From Mya arenaria (Eukaryota > Mollusca > Bivalvia > Myida > Myidae): a stretch of DNA of 64,000 nt. Of the stretch, positions 50,201 to 60,927 are shown piece by piece (within the stretch, counting starts at the first letter, position 1; each line of letters begins with the position of its first letter). The position numbers and the translations under genes are program-made. The DNA lies in NCBI RefSeq assembly GCF_026914265.1, contig NC_069131.1, positions 5,891,001 through 5,955,000 of the forward strand, given 5' to 3'. The notes under the pieces were generated by a model that did no database searches, had not been told where the DNA came from, and saw nothing but the letters and a program-made list of their open reading frames with translations.

Positions 50201-53200
50201 ATAAAACATATTTGCATGTTGTACTTTGAATCAGGTCATATATTCCTATTTGTGAAATAACCTGCTTTTTGTGGACTCAATAGTGTCATAATACTTTAAT
50301 GTGCTTACAATTTTATACATAACATACATCCTGACCGACCAACTTATCTTACTCTTTTTTTGTTTTATATATACTCCATTAAAGAAGTGGATTTTAACAA
50401 TCTTTACCTTTAAGTGTACTACAGGTAGAAACATATAACTCAACTTCATTCTTAACAGTCTCGATCCTTGCACAAAAAAACACGTTTATGTGGGCTGGTG
50501 TTTAGTTCTATATTTTTTATCAAATGCTTAACTAATACACTTTTTTTTAAATTAATTACAATTAAAGTTTGAATTAATTGTTTAATATTTTAAGAGGTAA
50601 CTCATAAGGAAGCATATAACGGGTAAAACATGGTTATCTTTCCATGTAATGTTTATATTGATATTAATATTTCTTCTAATTCAACAATGCACTTTAAGCA
50701 TAATCATTAAGAAATGTCATATAATTCGTAAATAGTATGGAAATACGCATTTTAACGCTTCACTTAACTTATCGTAAGATGTTAAAAGCAATCTTCAATA
50801 CAGTGTCTATCGCTCCGTAAATATTTGTGTTTATTCCGGTGGTTTTTTAAACTTCCGTGTATTTTGCCTATATTTTCTTTAAGCCTTGTTAAACTATATA
50901 ATGAACGATTGAGACGTTCAAGGGTTTAACTAGTAAACATATCCGAATCATTGATTTATTTGATGACTGCGATGTGGTACGTTAAGCTTTAAATTGGTCG
51001 TATAAGCACACTGTTTAATATAGAAAAGAAATAAAGTACACGATGGCTTAAATATTTTACGCGCCAAAATAACTTCAATATCGATGAAGGCGCAGCCCGA
51101 ATGTCCATTTTCATAAGTAAACAAATAAGTGCTTACATTAAAAAACAATTCTTATTCGAGTTCTGCATTTTGATTCAGTCGCGTCAACGGAACTTTTAAG
51201 TCATACTTCCTCGCTCTGACAGGTGCCCTTGACCGCGCTGTTGTTGACCGTAATATTTCAATCATTGTTAAAGCTGTACTCTCACAAATTGAATGTTTTG
51301 ACAACTTTTTTTATTTTTTGTCTTGGAACAAGCCAATTTTTGCGAAATCCATGGAAACCAGTTATATAAGACTGCTGACAAAAAATTAGATCGCAGATTT
51401 TTATATTCAAGTTCAAAAAATGTTGTTTTAAGCATTTTGCTAAAACCGTTAATAACGGTTTAAGCCATAAAACATTATTAATTTTCGAACGGAAATATGA
51501 AAATCTACGATCTGATTTTTGTCAGCAATCTTTTATCTTTGGTTTACAGATATCTACGCAAAAATTTGCCCTTTCCAAGAGAAAAAATATAAAAGTTGTA
51601 AAAATGGTAAATCTGTGAGAGTGCAGCTTTAAGGAGTGTTTTGTTTCATGTATTTTAAGAAATTTTCATAACATACCGAGGTCATTGCTTTAAAACATTG
51701 TCCTTTAAGAGATGGACGATAAGGTAGTGTGTTATTATACACAGGCACTGACATTTAGAGTTGTGGGAGAAAAACAAAACAAAATCTAATAAGCTCGAGT
51801 ACATATGTCAGTTTCCACTATATGTTATAATTTGGTCAACTCCCAAACTAAAAAGAAAGCTTAATACTAATTGAAGTGTGTTACCTTTGCTTGTAATGTT
51901 TATATTGATATCAGTATAAAGAGTTTCATGTCATTGAGCAAATGACTTTAAACGAACACATTTAAAGCTATAGTAAAGCTTTCACAGAGAAGGTATTGAA
52001 TATTCTTCCATACAATGGCAATATTTTTGTCTTCTTTTCTACTTATGCACGAAGCGTGTAGTGAGAATAATCATCAGCATTTACGGACGTTTTACATTTA
52101 GTTTAGAGTACAATTTAATCTTCCGGGTATTTTGCCTAATTTTCACAAATTATTGTGAATGCTTGTAACTTGTTTGAATTGGAAAGTACATACACCCAAT
52201 TAACTGATTTATGTTAATGCATATGCTGTTAAAATTCAAGTTCGTTAATAAGGATTAATATTTTATTTAGAAGATTGTGTATGTCATAGTTCTGTTATGT
52301 TACAATAGCATAGAAAAACGCTTACATCATTTAGGAGCAGCAACCTTCTCGTAAACTCTGCATACTCATCCTCGCTCTGACAGGTCACCTCCACCCCGCT
52401 GTAGGTCAAAGTGGTCCCGACATTGGGCCAGTACTGCTCGCATTTCTCCTTCTGAATGGTACATAAAGGGAATTAGATATCAATGATAAAATCCCATTTA
52501 AATTTTGTTGTTTTGCCGTTTGCAATTGTTTGATAATTTCAAAATACAAACGCCTGAGCGATTGCACTAATTGAACTCATACTTGTACGTCGATTTCTGG
52601 TAATTTCAACGGTAATATTTCAACTATATCATACATTAAAATGGCATTAAAGAAAACGAATAAACATCAGTAAATGAAACCTTTTTTAATTCTTTTAAAC
52701 TTTTCACGTTATTGGTGTATTTGAATGTTTTTATGAAGGTTTTCCGATTTTTATACGTGTTCATATATCCGCGGGGTTATTTTTGACAATCATTGTTATT
52801 ATACCCCTTCCTCCATCAGGTTGGTAACCATGACAATCTTTTCCACCTTTTGTTGCCAAATCATATTCCAAAACATGCAAAAGTCTCCCATCTGTTTCGA
52901 CATTGGACCTGGGGATATAAAATCACCATAGAAACCGTACGACTTGTGTTCAGTATGTTGTATCTTGAATTCATGCATGTATATAATTGGTGTATTTCGT
53001 CTTTTTAAAAAAAGTGCAATAAAGTAGTCATTCTTAGAAATGGTACAAAGTTTACTGATTGGCAATGTTTAAGTAAATTTAATTACTGGACGATCAAAGC
53101 TAAAAAATGAAGGTTTCATTGACATGAAAATATATAAACCGTATAAATGCAATGTTTGTTCTTACCAAGCGAAGCAATGTACGCATTTCTCTCATTGAAA

Positions 53201-56200
53201 CCCTGCAAATAGATTATCACAGTAAATGTCAAAAAAGGTAATAACTGTACTTAATATGTTTGTGATTTATTTAAATTTAAGCTCACCACTACTTCAAAAT
53301 GCAAATGTTATAGTAAACAAGCATTTGATTTTTATTCATATTATAGAGTACATACATCGATGAAGTTAGCATTGATGTAATCAGTATCAAAACCAGTCAC
53401 TTTCACCCTTGTAGCATCATCTAAAAACACAATTTGCATCCTATTAATATATACAGACAAACCTCAAATAGCAACTATTTTGATATTAACTAAAAAATAA
53501 CTTCAAAATGCATGTTTAAATGAACAAATATATAATTAATGTTTATTAGTGATTACTGCCCATTGATCGGTGTACTTCTATACTTTAACTAAATTAACTT
53601 CAATGGAATTGTTACATGCATATAATCCCTTGTATCTGTTCTTCGCCCTGTTATGAGGTAATTTGGCAGCGTCACAGCTCCTTGTGAGACCGTCAGAGAA
53701 TTTCTTCAGGAGATAAAGGGCAAATATAACCCAACGAAATTCGTATCATAGTGAAAATGATTTAAATTGATTTTACAACATTTGCAGTCATTTAATTTGT
53801 TTCACTTACGTTACTAAAACGAGGTAATAAACAAACAAAAATAAAATACACTTTTAATGTTTTATAATAAGTTATATAAGAAGTAATATACTGATAAGTA
53901 CATCAAATTCCTCCTCATAGTAATCCAGAGTCTTCCCAGCCACAAAAGCCGCCAATTCCTCCACTTTCACTTTCCGCTTCTCTATGTCCTGTATACCGAT
54001 GTAGTAAACGTTCTCCTCAACCTCCTTGACCAGTTTCCTTTTCTGGGACTTTATCTCTTCGTCAAAATCTGATATGCATAGATATGGGATCATATTACAA
54101 TCCGGTTCATTTAAACTGTCAACGGTGAAAGCAAAAATTGGCAATTAATTTGTCCTAGGTGCATAACTTATCGGACATTAAAACTGTCACATGTGCATAG
54201 CTGCACGGGCAAATGAACTGTCACATTTGCATAATTACACGGGTAATGAGACAGTCACATGTGTATAATTACACAGGCAATGGGACTGTCACATGTGAAT
54301 AATTACACGGGCAATACAACTGTCACATGTGAATAATTACACGGGCAATAAAACTGTCACAGGTACATAATTACACGGTCAATAACACTGTTACATGTAA
54401 ATAATTATACGGGCAATGAAACTGTCACATGTGAATAATCACACGGGCAATCAAATGTCTCATATGCATTATTACACGGGCAATAAAACTATCACATGTG
54501 CATAATTATACGGGCAATAAAACTGTCACATGTGAATAATTACACGGGCAATGAAACTGTCACAGGTGCATAATTACACGGGCAAAGGGACTGTCACATG
54601 TGCATAATTACACGGGCAATGGGACTGTTACATGGGCATAATTACACGGGCAATGGGACTGTCACATGTGAATAATTACACGGGCAATGGGACGGTTACA
54701 TGTGCATAATTACACGGGCAATGGGACTGTCACATGTGAATAATTACACGGGCAATGGCACTGTCATATGTGCATATTTACACGGGCAATGAAAATGTCA
54801 CAGGTGCATTATTACACGGGCTATGAAACTGTCACATGTGGATAATTACACGGGTAATGAAACTGTCACAGGTGCAAAAACTACAACGGCAATGAAACTG
54901 TCAAAGGTACATAACTTATCTGGTTAGGCATTAGCAATATTTATCGTCGATTCATCCACGATACCTCTCGTATGTTTACCGAATATTTTCAAAGAACATC
55001 GATTCGAAAACCAAATATTGCAATACGAACATTCTTCGATTGTTCAGTGGTTAAATCAGTGAGGTTACTGTTTGGAACCTCAAAATATGGTTTGTTATTT
55101 GTATAAATCGTTCCTATACTCGAATTTTTCTTCGCGCATCATTTTTTTCCTATTAAATTAAAATTACGTTAAACGGCTGAAAGAGATACTTAAAATCCTT
55201 CGCTCAGAAATTGAGTTGTTGCGCCTGTTTGAAGTTTCAACTATCAATCAGAACTAGTAATGGGGATAATAAGCAATTTGATGGAAAGCGTTTGCAATAA
55301 AAAAAATAAATAAGAAAAGGTAAAACGCATGATTCGAACTTGAATCTTTTAAGTTAGTAATTCTGAATTATATCACGGAATTATACGAAAGTGTTAGACA
55401 ATTATTGTAGTTGTATATTGTATATAAACATCCACTACTCCATCACCTCAAAATTGAAAGGCATTGATAGTTACCCGAAGAAAAATATAACCAGTACATT
55501 TACCGTGTTAATATACACCATCGGACAGGTCTTCGTATTTTAGGTAGTTTACAATAAACTGAACTGAACTGAAATGACGACATCGCTTAATCCAATGACA
55601 TAATAACTGTGGAAGGCGTCGATCATATTAAAATTGGAAAACTGTGTTTACATTTTATTATTAAGAATTATCAGCCTTATACATACATACCTAATTATAA
55701 CGCTTATTATCATTATTATATGTTTTAAACTTACCAATTTCAAGATCATCATCGCCCGCTGCTGTTTCTAAGCCAGCACCGAGCATTAGTGTGTCCGAAA
55801 CATGGTTGTAACTAGGGTTTATTGTTGCTAACGAGCGTGCGGCTGTTGCTTTCATGGAAACTTGCTTCACTATAAAATCGGTATCACAAAACATACAAAT
55901 ATGGTCATATGAAATACTAGTATGTCTTACAATTCATATTGTGTTTTCCTATTAGTAATTGAGGTATCCGATGTACACGATATTGTGTCAGTTTGTCGAG
56001 ACATTGGTAAAAATGTTCAATTGTGTTGAATGGTTAGCCGCAATATTTTGGTATCATTAAAATGTTTTGCTTGTTACTTTTATGCAAAATAAATACGTTA
56101 TTGACAATACGACTTATATTGGTAAAGAAAATATGTTTTACCTTCATGCAATGGATTTATTGTGTGATACTCATGATCAGTTTCGTCAATTCGATCTTCA

Positions 56201-59094
56201 TACGGCTTACTGTTTCTTCTAAAAACAAATGTAGTTCGAACTAGTTAACGCACAGTTAATACAAATACGATATAATCTAAACTATTTGGATGAAGGAAAG
56301 CAGCAACTTGTTTCTGGTTTATAATCAAATTGAAATTATCTTATCAGTCTGCTATCCTTCAATTACTTCATAAAACAATTGTGATCAGTTCGAAAAGTAG
56401 TATTACAAAAGTAAAATATGCATTATATTTCCATAAACAAGAAAATAACTTGTTTTAAAACATTAACATGACATTTCGCTTAATAAAGTACCTTCTTTTC
56501 AGGAAGACAACAATCAGAACGATGATCACAACAAACACCAACACACCGGCAACTGCTCCTCCAATAGCAGCTGCCGACACCTTTGAATCGCTTTTCCCGT
56601 TCTCGGCAGTTGTCCCTTTCACTGAAATATATTCAACTTAACTCTCATTGCGCATCTCGATTAGATTAATTGTAAATGGTACAAAATAGTGTGTGATGTT
56701 TCCGAAGTCTAAGAAAAGGATACATATTTGTGTTATTTCATTTTCATTTCCTGATATTTAAAATGCGGTATGCAACGTACCTTTCGTACAAATATCGCTT
56801 ATGTAACCGTCAAGACATCCACTGATACACTTTCCAGAAGAGTCGCAGTTTGATCCTGTTGTCGTATTTACACAGTTCTCGGAACAGATGCTGTCACACA
56901 TTGAACCATAATGATTAGGGATACAACCATGTGAACAATAACCATCTTCTTGTGAACATTGCAGATCTGTACAGTTATTACTGCAAGTTAAATTACAAAA
57001 CGGGCCATAAACTGATAGTTCTTTACACCCAAAACAAGCACCAGTTTGCCTTTCACAACCAGCAGAGGCACACGTAAGGCTACACACAAATGCACACAGG
57101 TCACCATAATGATTCACATCGCATTCAGTGCAAGTATATTTGTCCGTACAACTGACTCAATTCGCAGGGCACTGAACCGGCAGTTGACATGCCCCATCTA
57201 CCTGGTCGCAAATATTGCCAACACAGTCCTCAGAACACTTCTTATTACATAGTGGCCCATAGTTGCCATTATAACACGAAGTACACTCCCCCTCTTGATT
57301 GCAGTTACCGTTACGACAGTAATTGCATTGAATTCCACATTCTGTTCCAAAGTAACCATTAAAGCATGCATTGCAATGTCCGGAATATTGCTCACAACCT
57401 CCGTTACAGTCATATGAACAGGTGTTGTTACATCGTGCACCATACCAACCGACAGTGCACTCGTAACAGTGACCACTTCCTCCGCATGATACACACGTGT
57501 CCGGGCACCTAACATGTATACATTCACCAGTAAGAATGTCGCATATACCGTTGCAATCACACGGAAATGCACAAAGTATTCCGTATTTTCCAATGGGGCA
57601 CACAGTACAAGATGTGCCATAAGAGCATTTCTTACAATCAGAAAAACAGTTTCCAGTACACTGAGTTCCATAATACCCGTCTTTGCACTCACATTCACCA
57701 TTAGTCCCACATGCGTCTGTAACGCAATTTTCTGTACACGTATATTGACAGCTAGAGCCATAAAAACCTTGTTTACAAGTACATGTTCCATCTAACGAGC
57801 TACACGTGTCTGTGTTACAACCATCAGAACAAAAAGATCTACAAGTTGTGCCCCAGAATCCTGGCCTACATTCGTTACAATGCGTGTCATTACTGCATGT
57901 AACACAGTTCGTTCCTACGTACGTGCACGCTCTACATTCATCTGCTGACCGTAAGAAGTATCCCGAGTCACATGATGTGCACATGTTATGGTTTTGACAA
58001 GAGGTACAGTTTACCGTACAACCTGGACAAAATATTAAAATAGGTCATAAATCAGACACCTTCACAATAGAGTGTCATTATAATAATGTTTCTTTTCATT
58101 ATGCGACATTTTTGAAAATATGTAGGCGTGTTTTTATAGTTTTCCCTGATCCTACACGGTTAGGTAATAATCATATATCAATATGTTATACACTAAATAC
58201 CAAATTGGAGGAAACGTTCAAGTTTCATTGAAATACAAAACATGTTTGGTGTTTAGTACTATTGATTGGTATTATTCAATACTTATGTGAAAAACTACAG
58301 AAACAAGCTCAGTAGCCAAAAGTTTAAACATAAACCCCGTTTAATGGCGCAGGGTAAACGCCAAAGACATAGAACACAAAAACTCACAAACAAGAAACAC
58401 TTATCTTACAGGAACATTTCATTGAACAAAGGAGGTCGATATTTACAATCGGATACACTAATCGTACAGGAACATTTCATTGAACAAAAGGAGGTCGATA
58501 TTTACTATCAAATACATTAATTTCACAGGAACATTGCATTGAACAAAGGAAGTCTATATGTACAAACGAATACACTTATTTTACAAAAACATTTCATTGA
58601 ACAAAGTAGTGTGAGGGTAATGGTGTGAGTGGTCTAGTGGTATAGGTGTCCGCCTCCTACCGAAGAGTTTGTGAGTTCGATTCCCACCAGGGTCACACAT
58701 TTCTGGTTTCAGCCCAGGAAACGGACTAGTGAGTGATCATATAAGCTTTTGTAACAATTGAGCTAAAATAAACGAGTATTAACCATAAACATTGAACAAA
58801 GGAGTAATACTTTAACACGTTTAATGAATATATTATAGGAAACAGCATTATGATTTTAATATATGTAGCGACTAAATATCAATATGCAGAACACAAAACA
58901 TATCTTCTAAACTAAACTATATACACTATACAATATTTAATGCAAAATCTAAAATTTAAAGAAACTATTAAAATGTTTGAAATAAAAAGTAAGAAGAAAA
59001 CTATAACAATTTACTCACTCGGCGCAGAGACGCAGGAACCGGCATTTATCAAGATTATAAATATCACTGTAAGCGATTTGTTTGATCTATTCAT
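44856..59094 (-). CDS. Gene A: EGF-like receptor tyrosine phosphatase
   Basis: Receptor-type tyrosine phosphatase, 1167 codons if one in-frame TGA is read through. Exons in transcript order: 59019-59094, 56781-58022, 56492-56621, 56142-56218, 55735-55869, 53902-54068, 53616-53703, 53356-53420, 53166-53202, 52805-52908, 52326-52451, 49999-50147, 49057-49192, 47561-47689, 47153-47255, 46846-46922, 46446-46577, 46080-46217, 45664-45812, 45353-45488, 44856-44963. The total of 3504 nt is an exact multiple of three and every junction keeps phase. Order: signal peptide, EGF-like ectodomain, membrane span, juxtamembrane tyrosines, catalytic D1, degenerate D2. It would act at the plasma membrane, removing phosphate from tyrosines. 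The TGA at 57159-57157 replaces a conserved ectodomain cysteine, so it may be a pseudogene, a null allele or an assembly error. Confidence 0.88.
47561..54068 (-). CDS. Gene A catalytic phosphatase domain D1 exons
   Basis: Nine exons after 53902-54068 build a complete domain: KNRYKGLYAY (phosphotyrosine loop), TDYINANFID, NERNAYIAS, WNMIWQQKVEKIVMVTNL, EKCEQYWP, FTAWPDRGIPED (WPD loop with general acid), HCSAGIGRTG (phosphate loop with CX5R, spanning exons 49999-50147 and 49057-49192) and NMVQTAEQYEF (Q loop). All catalytic residues are present. The phosphate-loop exon differs from gene C at about two of 136 bases. Confidence 0.93.
47853..48890. other. Insertion private to gene A intron
   Basis: The intron between exons 49057-49192 and 47561-47689 aligns with its gene C counterpart except for this block of about 1 kb. 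It contains the foldback at 48680-48830 and otherwise unrecognised AT-rich sequence. Confidence 0.55.
48680..48830. mobile_element. Foldback element in gene A intron
   Basis: Inverted repeat: left arm GAATACTAGGTTAGTG followed by a GTGGATGGAG block, right arm CTCCATCCACGACACTAACC then TAGTATTC. The arms are about 45 bases with an internal loop of about 60. Typical of a MITE or foldback element. Confidence 0.8.
49285..49460 (-). mobile_element. tRNA-derived SINE in gene A intron
   Basis: Counterpart of 17285-17455 at the same intron position. It has the same GGACTCGAGAGTGATTTAT body; the tRNA-like head is more decayed here. Confidence 0.6.
51200..51252 (-). pseudogene. Exon relic in gene A intron
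   Basis: On the plus strand CCTCGCTCTGACAGGTGCCC matches the exon 52326-52451. Translation of the minus strand still gives TCQSEE before a stop. It is the counterpart of 19571-19615 in gene C. Confidence 0.6.
51268..51632. mobile_element. TTAA-flanked foldback MITE
   Basis: The left end TTAAAGCTGTACTCTCACA is matched by the inverted right end TGTGAGAGTGCAGCTTTAA, and the homology extends inward over most of the element. TTAA at both ends fits a piggyBac-type target. It is absent at this site in gene C, so it inserted after the duplication. Confidence 0.85.
54165..54920. repeat. 34-bp minisatellite in gene A intron
   Basis: About 22 copies of a 34-base unit built around ACTGTCACATGTG, ATAATTACACGGGCAAT and a variable GAA or GGG tail. 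It lies in the intron between exons 55735-55869 and 53902-54068. No such array is seen in gene C. Confidence 0.95.
55735..56621 (-). CDS. Gene A membrane span and juxtamembrane exons
   Basis: Exon 56492-56621 encodes GGAVAGVLVFVVIIVLIVVF followed by LKRR. Exon 56142-56218 has PYEDR and EYHTI. Exon 55735-55869 has NPSYNHV and ends in an acidic stretch. The tyrosines may be phosphorylation sites, as in the matching exon of gene B. Confidence 0.85.
56781..58022 (-). CDS. Gene A exon 2: EGF-like ectodomain with TGA
   Basis: A single phase 1-1 exon of 1242 nt (414 codons) with about ten EGF-like or furin-like modules. The frame is the same before and after TGA 57159-57157. Gene B has a cysteine at this point (CPLNC), and gene A reads CPAN then stop then VSC, so one base change from TGC or TGT would explain it. 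No other lesion is seen in the exon. The last 120 residues are much closer to gene B than to gene C. Confidence 0.9.
58285..58407 (-). repeat. Dispersed repeat, copy 3 of 3
   Basis: Reverse-oriented copy of 291-492 and 25152-25355, in intron 1 of gene A. It runs directly into the 58-bp tandem repeat. Confidence 0.7.
58408..58610. repeat. 58-bp tandem repeat in gene A intron 1
   Basis: About 3.5 units beginning near 58408, 58466, 58525 and 58583, each with an ACAGGAACATTTCATTGAAC core. The core ACATTGAACAAAGGAG reappears at 58788 after the SINE, so the SINE appears to have inserted into the array. Confidence 0.8.
58618..58790 (+). mobile_element. tRNA-derived SINE in gene A intron 1
   Basis: The head has TGGTCTAGTGGTATAGG (A box) and GAGTTCGATTCCCACC (B box). 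The body has CCCAGGAAACGGACTAGTGAG and the tail has GAGCTAAAATAAACGAG. The anticodon stem does not pair, so it is a SINE and not a functional tRNA gene. It probably belongs to the same family as 17285 and 49285. Confidence 0.8.
59019..59094 (-). CDS. Gene A exon 1: signal peptide
   Basis: ATG at 59094 opens MNRSNKSLTVIFIILINAGS, a short polar start followed by a hydrophobic core. The exon is 76 nt, ends in phase 1 at GTGAGT, and joins the ectodomain exon to give a serine then the first cysteine. It resembles the gene B signal exon. Confidence 0.85.
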
Positions 59095-59990
59095 CTTTAT
59101 ATCCAAATGAACAAACGATCTAACTGTATATATATCATTCAAGAAATAAGTCGTAGTCTAAGCTAAGGAGTTAATACCTCAATATAACCGACAGAGACGC
59201 GGAAGTTTAAAAGCGGCACTTTACTCCTGAAACTTGGGGTGTTTAAATTGAATGTCACATTAGAACCTATTAACCTCGTTTGGGTCATATAAAATATCAT
59301 GTTTCGAATATACGTTTATGATATAGAATGTACAAGTGTGAGATTTGCATGTATTCGAGTGTGTGTTTTACCTTTGTTAAATTAATTAAATCATGCGTGT
59401 TTGTGATTGTGTATAAAAATACTTCGAATAGGTATTTCTATTGTTTTACAGTTCATTGAAAACGTGATCCATTGAAAATGATCCGATAATTACAGTTAGA
59501 AAGTCATGTAAAACGATGAGCAGATTTTGATTAGAAGTAAGACAATGTCCTTGCTTGGCTTTGCTAGATGCTCTATCACGCAAAACACATTCACCGTCAG
59601 CTTTAAATCATAAACAATAACGACTTCATCATTTACCTGCACGTTTAATGCATTTCAGTTGCGGATATAAAATGAGAACTCAAAATTCACGATGGAAATA
59701 TTCATCGTTTTGTTAATAGGAACATCAACATATTGCTTTCAGTTTCAATTGCGAAATAATAATAAGGTGGTAAAGATAACGAAACTATAAACCTATCCAT
59801 ACATCATCATTATTATGAGATATATTAAGAGTTGTGAAGATACAGATGAAATGGTTAACATGATAGACGTCGTTAACCGAGTGCCCAATTTTCACTGTGT
59901 ATTTCGCCCCTTATTCCGGTACACCCTTTACATCGCGGGGAAGGTAGTGGTAATCAGTCACTATCTCGTCCATGTTGGCTTCACTGCGTT
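59095..59990. other. Upstream flank of gene A
   Basis: No exon recognised. A TATATATA stretch lies about 35 bases upstream of the gene A start codon (near 59128-59135) and could be part of a core promoter, but this is weak evidence. Confidence 0.35.
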
Positions 59991-60515
59991 GTAGCCAGAG
60001 CCAACCGGACGCTCTCTCTCTGCAGTTGTACCAAGAGCGTGGACAGCGTCCTTTCGGACTCGTCCTTGAATACTTAAGTAATTTCATTTACCCATAGCAC
60101 AAACCTCTCATTGCGGTCTGCTACCCATAATATCCCTTTGCTTCATACTAACTATGGTAAGAAGTCATTTACTCATAGTGCTAAATATGTATGGAATTCT
60201 ATACCGCTTATTATTTGAGAATCATCATCTTTAATTGCATTCAAATCAAAATTAAAAGAAAACATTTTTATGACAAAACAATGACTGAATGATTGTCTAT
60301 TTAGATTGTTTGTTTAAGGCGATTTATTTTTGTCTTTCTTTAACATTGTATATGTTGTGTTTGAATGTCGTCTTGTTTGTCATTGTTTGAATGAGAAATG
60401 TATACTTATATGTTTGAAGAATCCAATTAAGTCTTTAAATACAAGGATCTTATGTATTTTAATGTGTTATTTTAAAGAAATACAATAATTAATATTATTA
60501 CTAAAATAACAAATA

Positions 60516-60546
<31 letters not shown>

Positions 60547-60562
60547 CCTTATTATAATTATA

Positions 60563-60608
<46 letters not shown>
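59990..60608 (+). mobile_element. LINE 3-prime end fragment
   Basis: About 60145-60290 encodes the usual C-terminal end of a CR1/RTE-type LINE protein, with TNYGKKSFTHSAKYVWNSIP, then an in-frame TGA, then SSSLIAFKSKLKENIF. The rest to 60519 would be 3-prime UTR, and an ATT microsatellite at 60519-60608 forms the tail. The 5-prime limit is uncertain. Confidence 0.65.
60519..60608. repeat. ATT microsatellite
   Basis: Runs of ATT broken by one CTTATTATAATTATA interruption, probably the simple-repeat tail of the adjoining LINE fragment. Confidence 0.95.
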
Positions 60609-60609
<1 letters not shown>

Positions 60610-60739
60610 GCAACCTCACTTCATTTACTTGACATCCTTTTCCTTGTGAACAATGGTTGACAAGCTAATCGTATTTTAAGTGTATTTTAATAACGTTTTT
60701 TAAATATTCAAAAACTTGTGCATTTCTTCTCAAACAAGA

Positions 60740-60927
60740 TCAGAACTGAACCAGCACCATTAGCACCACCCCGACTACCATCACCACAGCCAGTGCGTCA
60801 TTTAAAGATGGCAGATGTTGCTGATCCGTCCGCTCCTTCCGGTTATGTCGGCTGCTTATAAGAACGGGCGTTTTTGAGAAGTTTAGCACCGATCTATCAC
60901 ACGTGATGCATTTTATGTTTGCATCGC
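60740..60927 (-). other. Possible terminal exon with membrane span
   Basis: After a candidate acceptor (TTCTCTGACAAG) the minus strand reads about 63 codons including IKCITCDRS and a final hydrophobic run, ALAVVMVVGVVLMVLVQF, directly before a stop. CITCDR resembles the CISCDR motif of C16orf96/QRICH2-type proteins. No partner exons were found. It may be chance, an exon relic, or the last exon of a gene starting outside the window. Confidence 0.25.

Noticed and set aside
54165..54920. CRISPR array
   Set aside because: The whole 34-base unit repeats with no unique spacers, and the context is eukaryotic.
58621..58697. Functional tRNA gene
   Set aside because: A and B boxes are present, but the anticodon stem does not pair and a SINE body follows.
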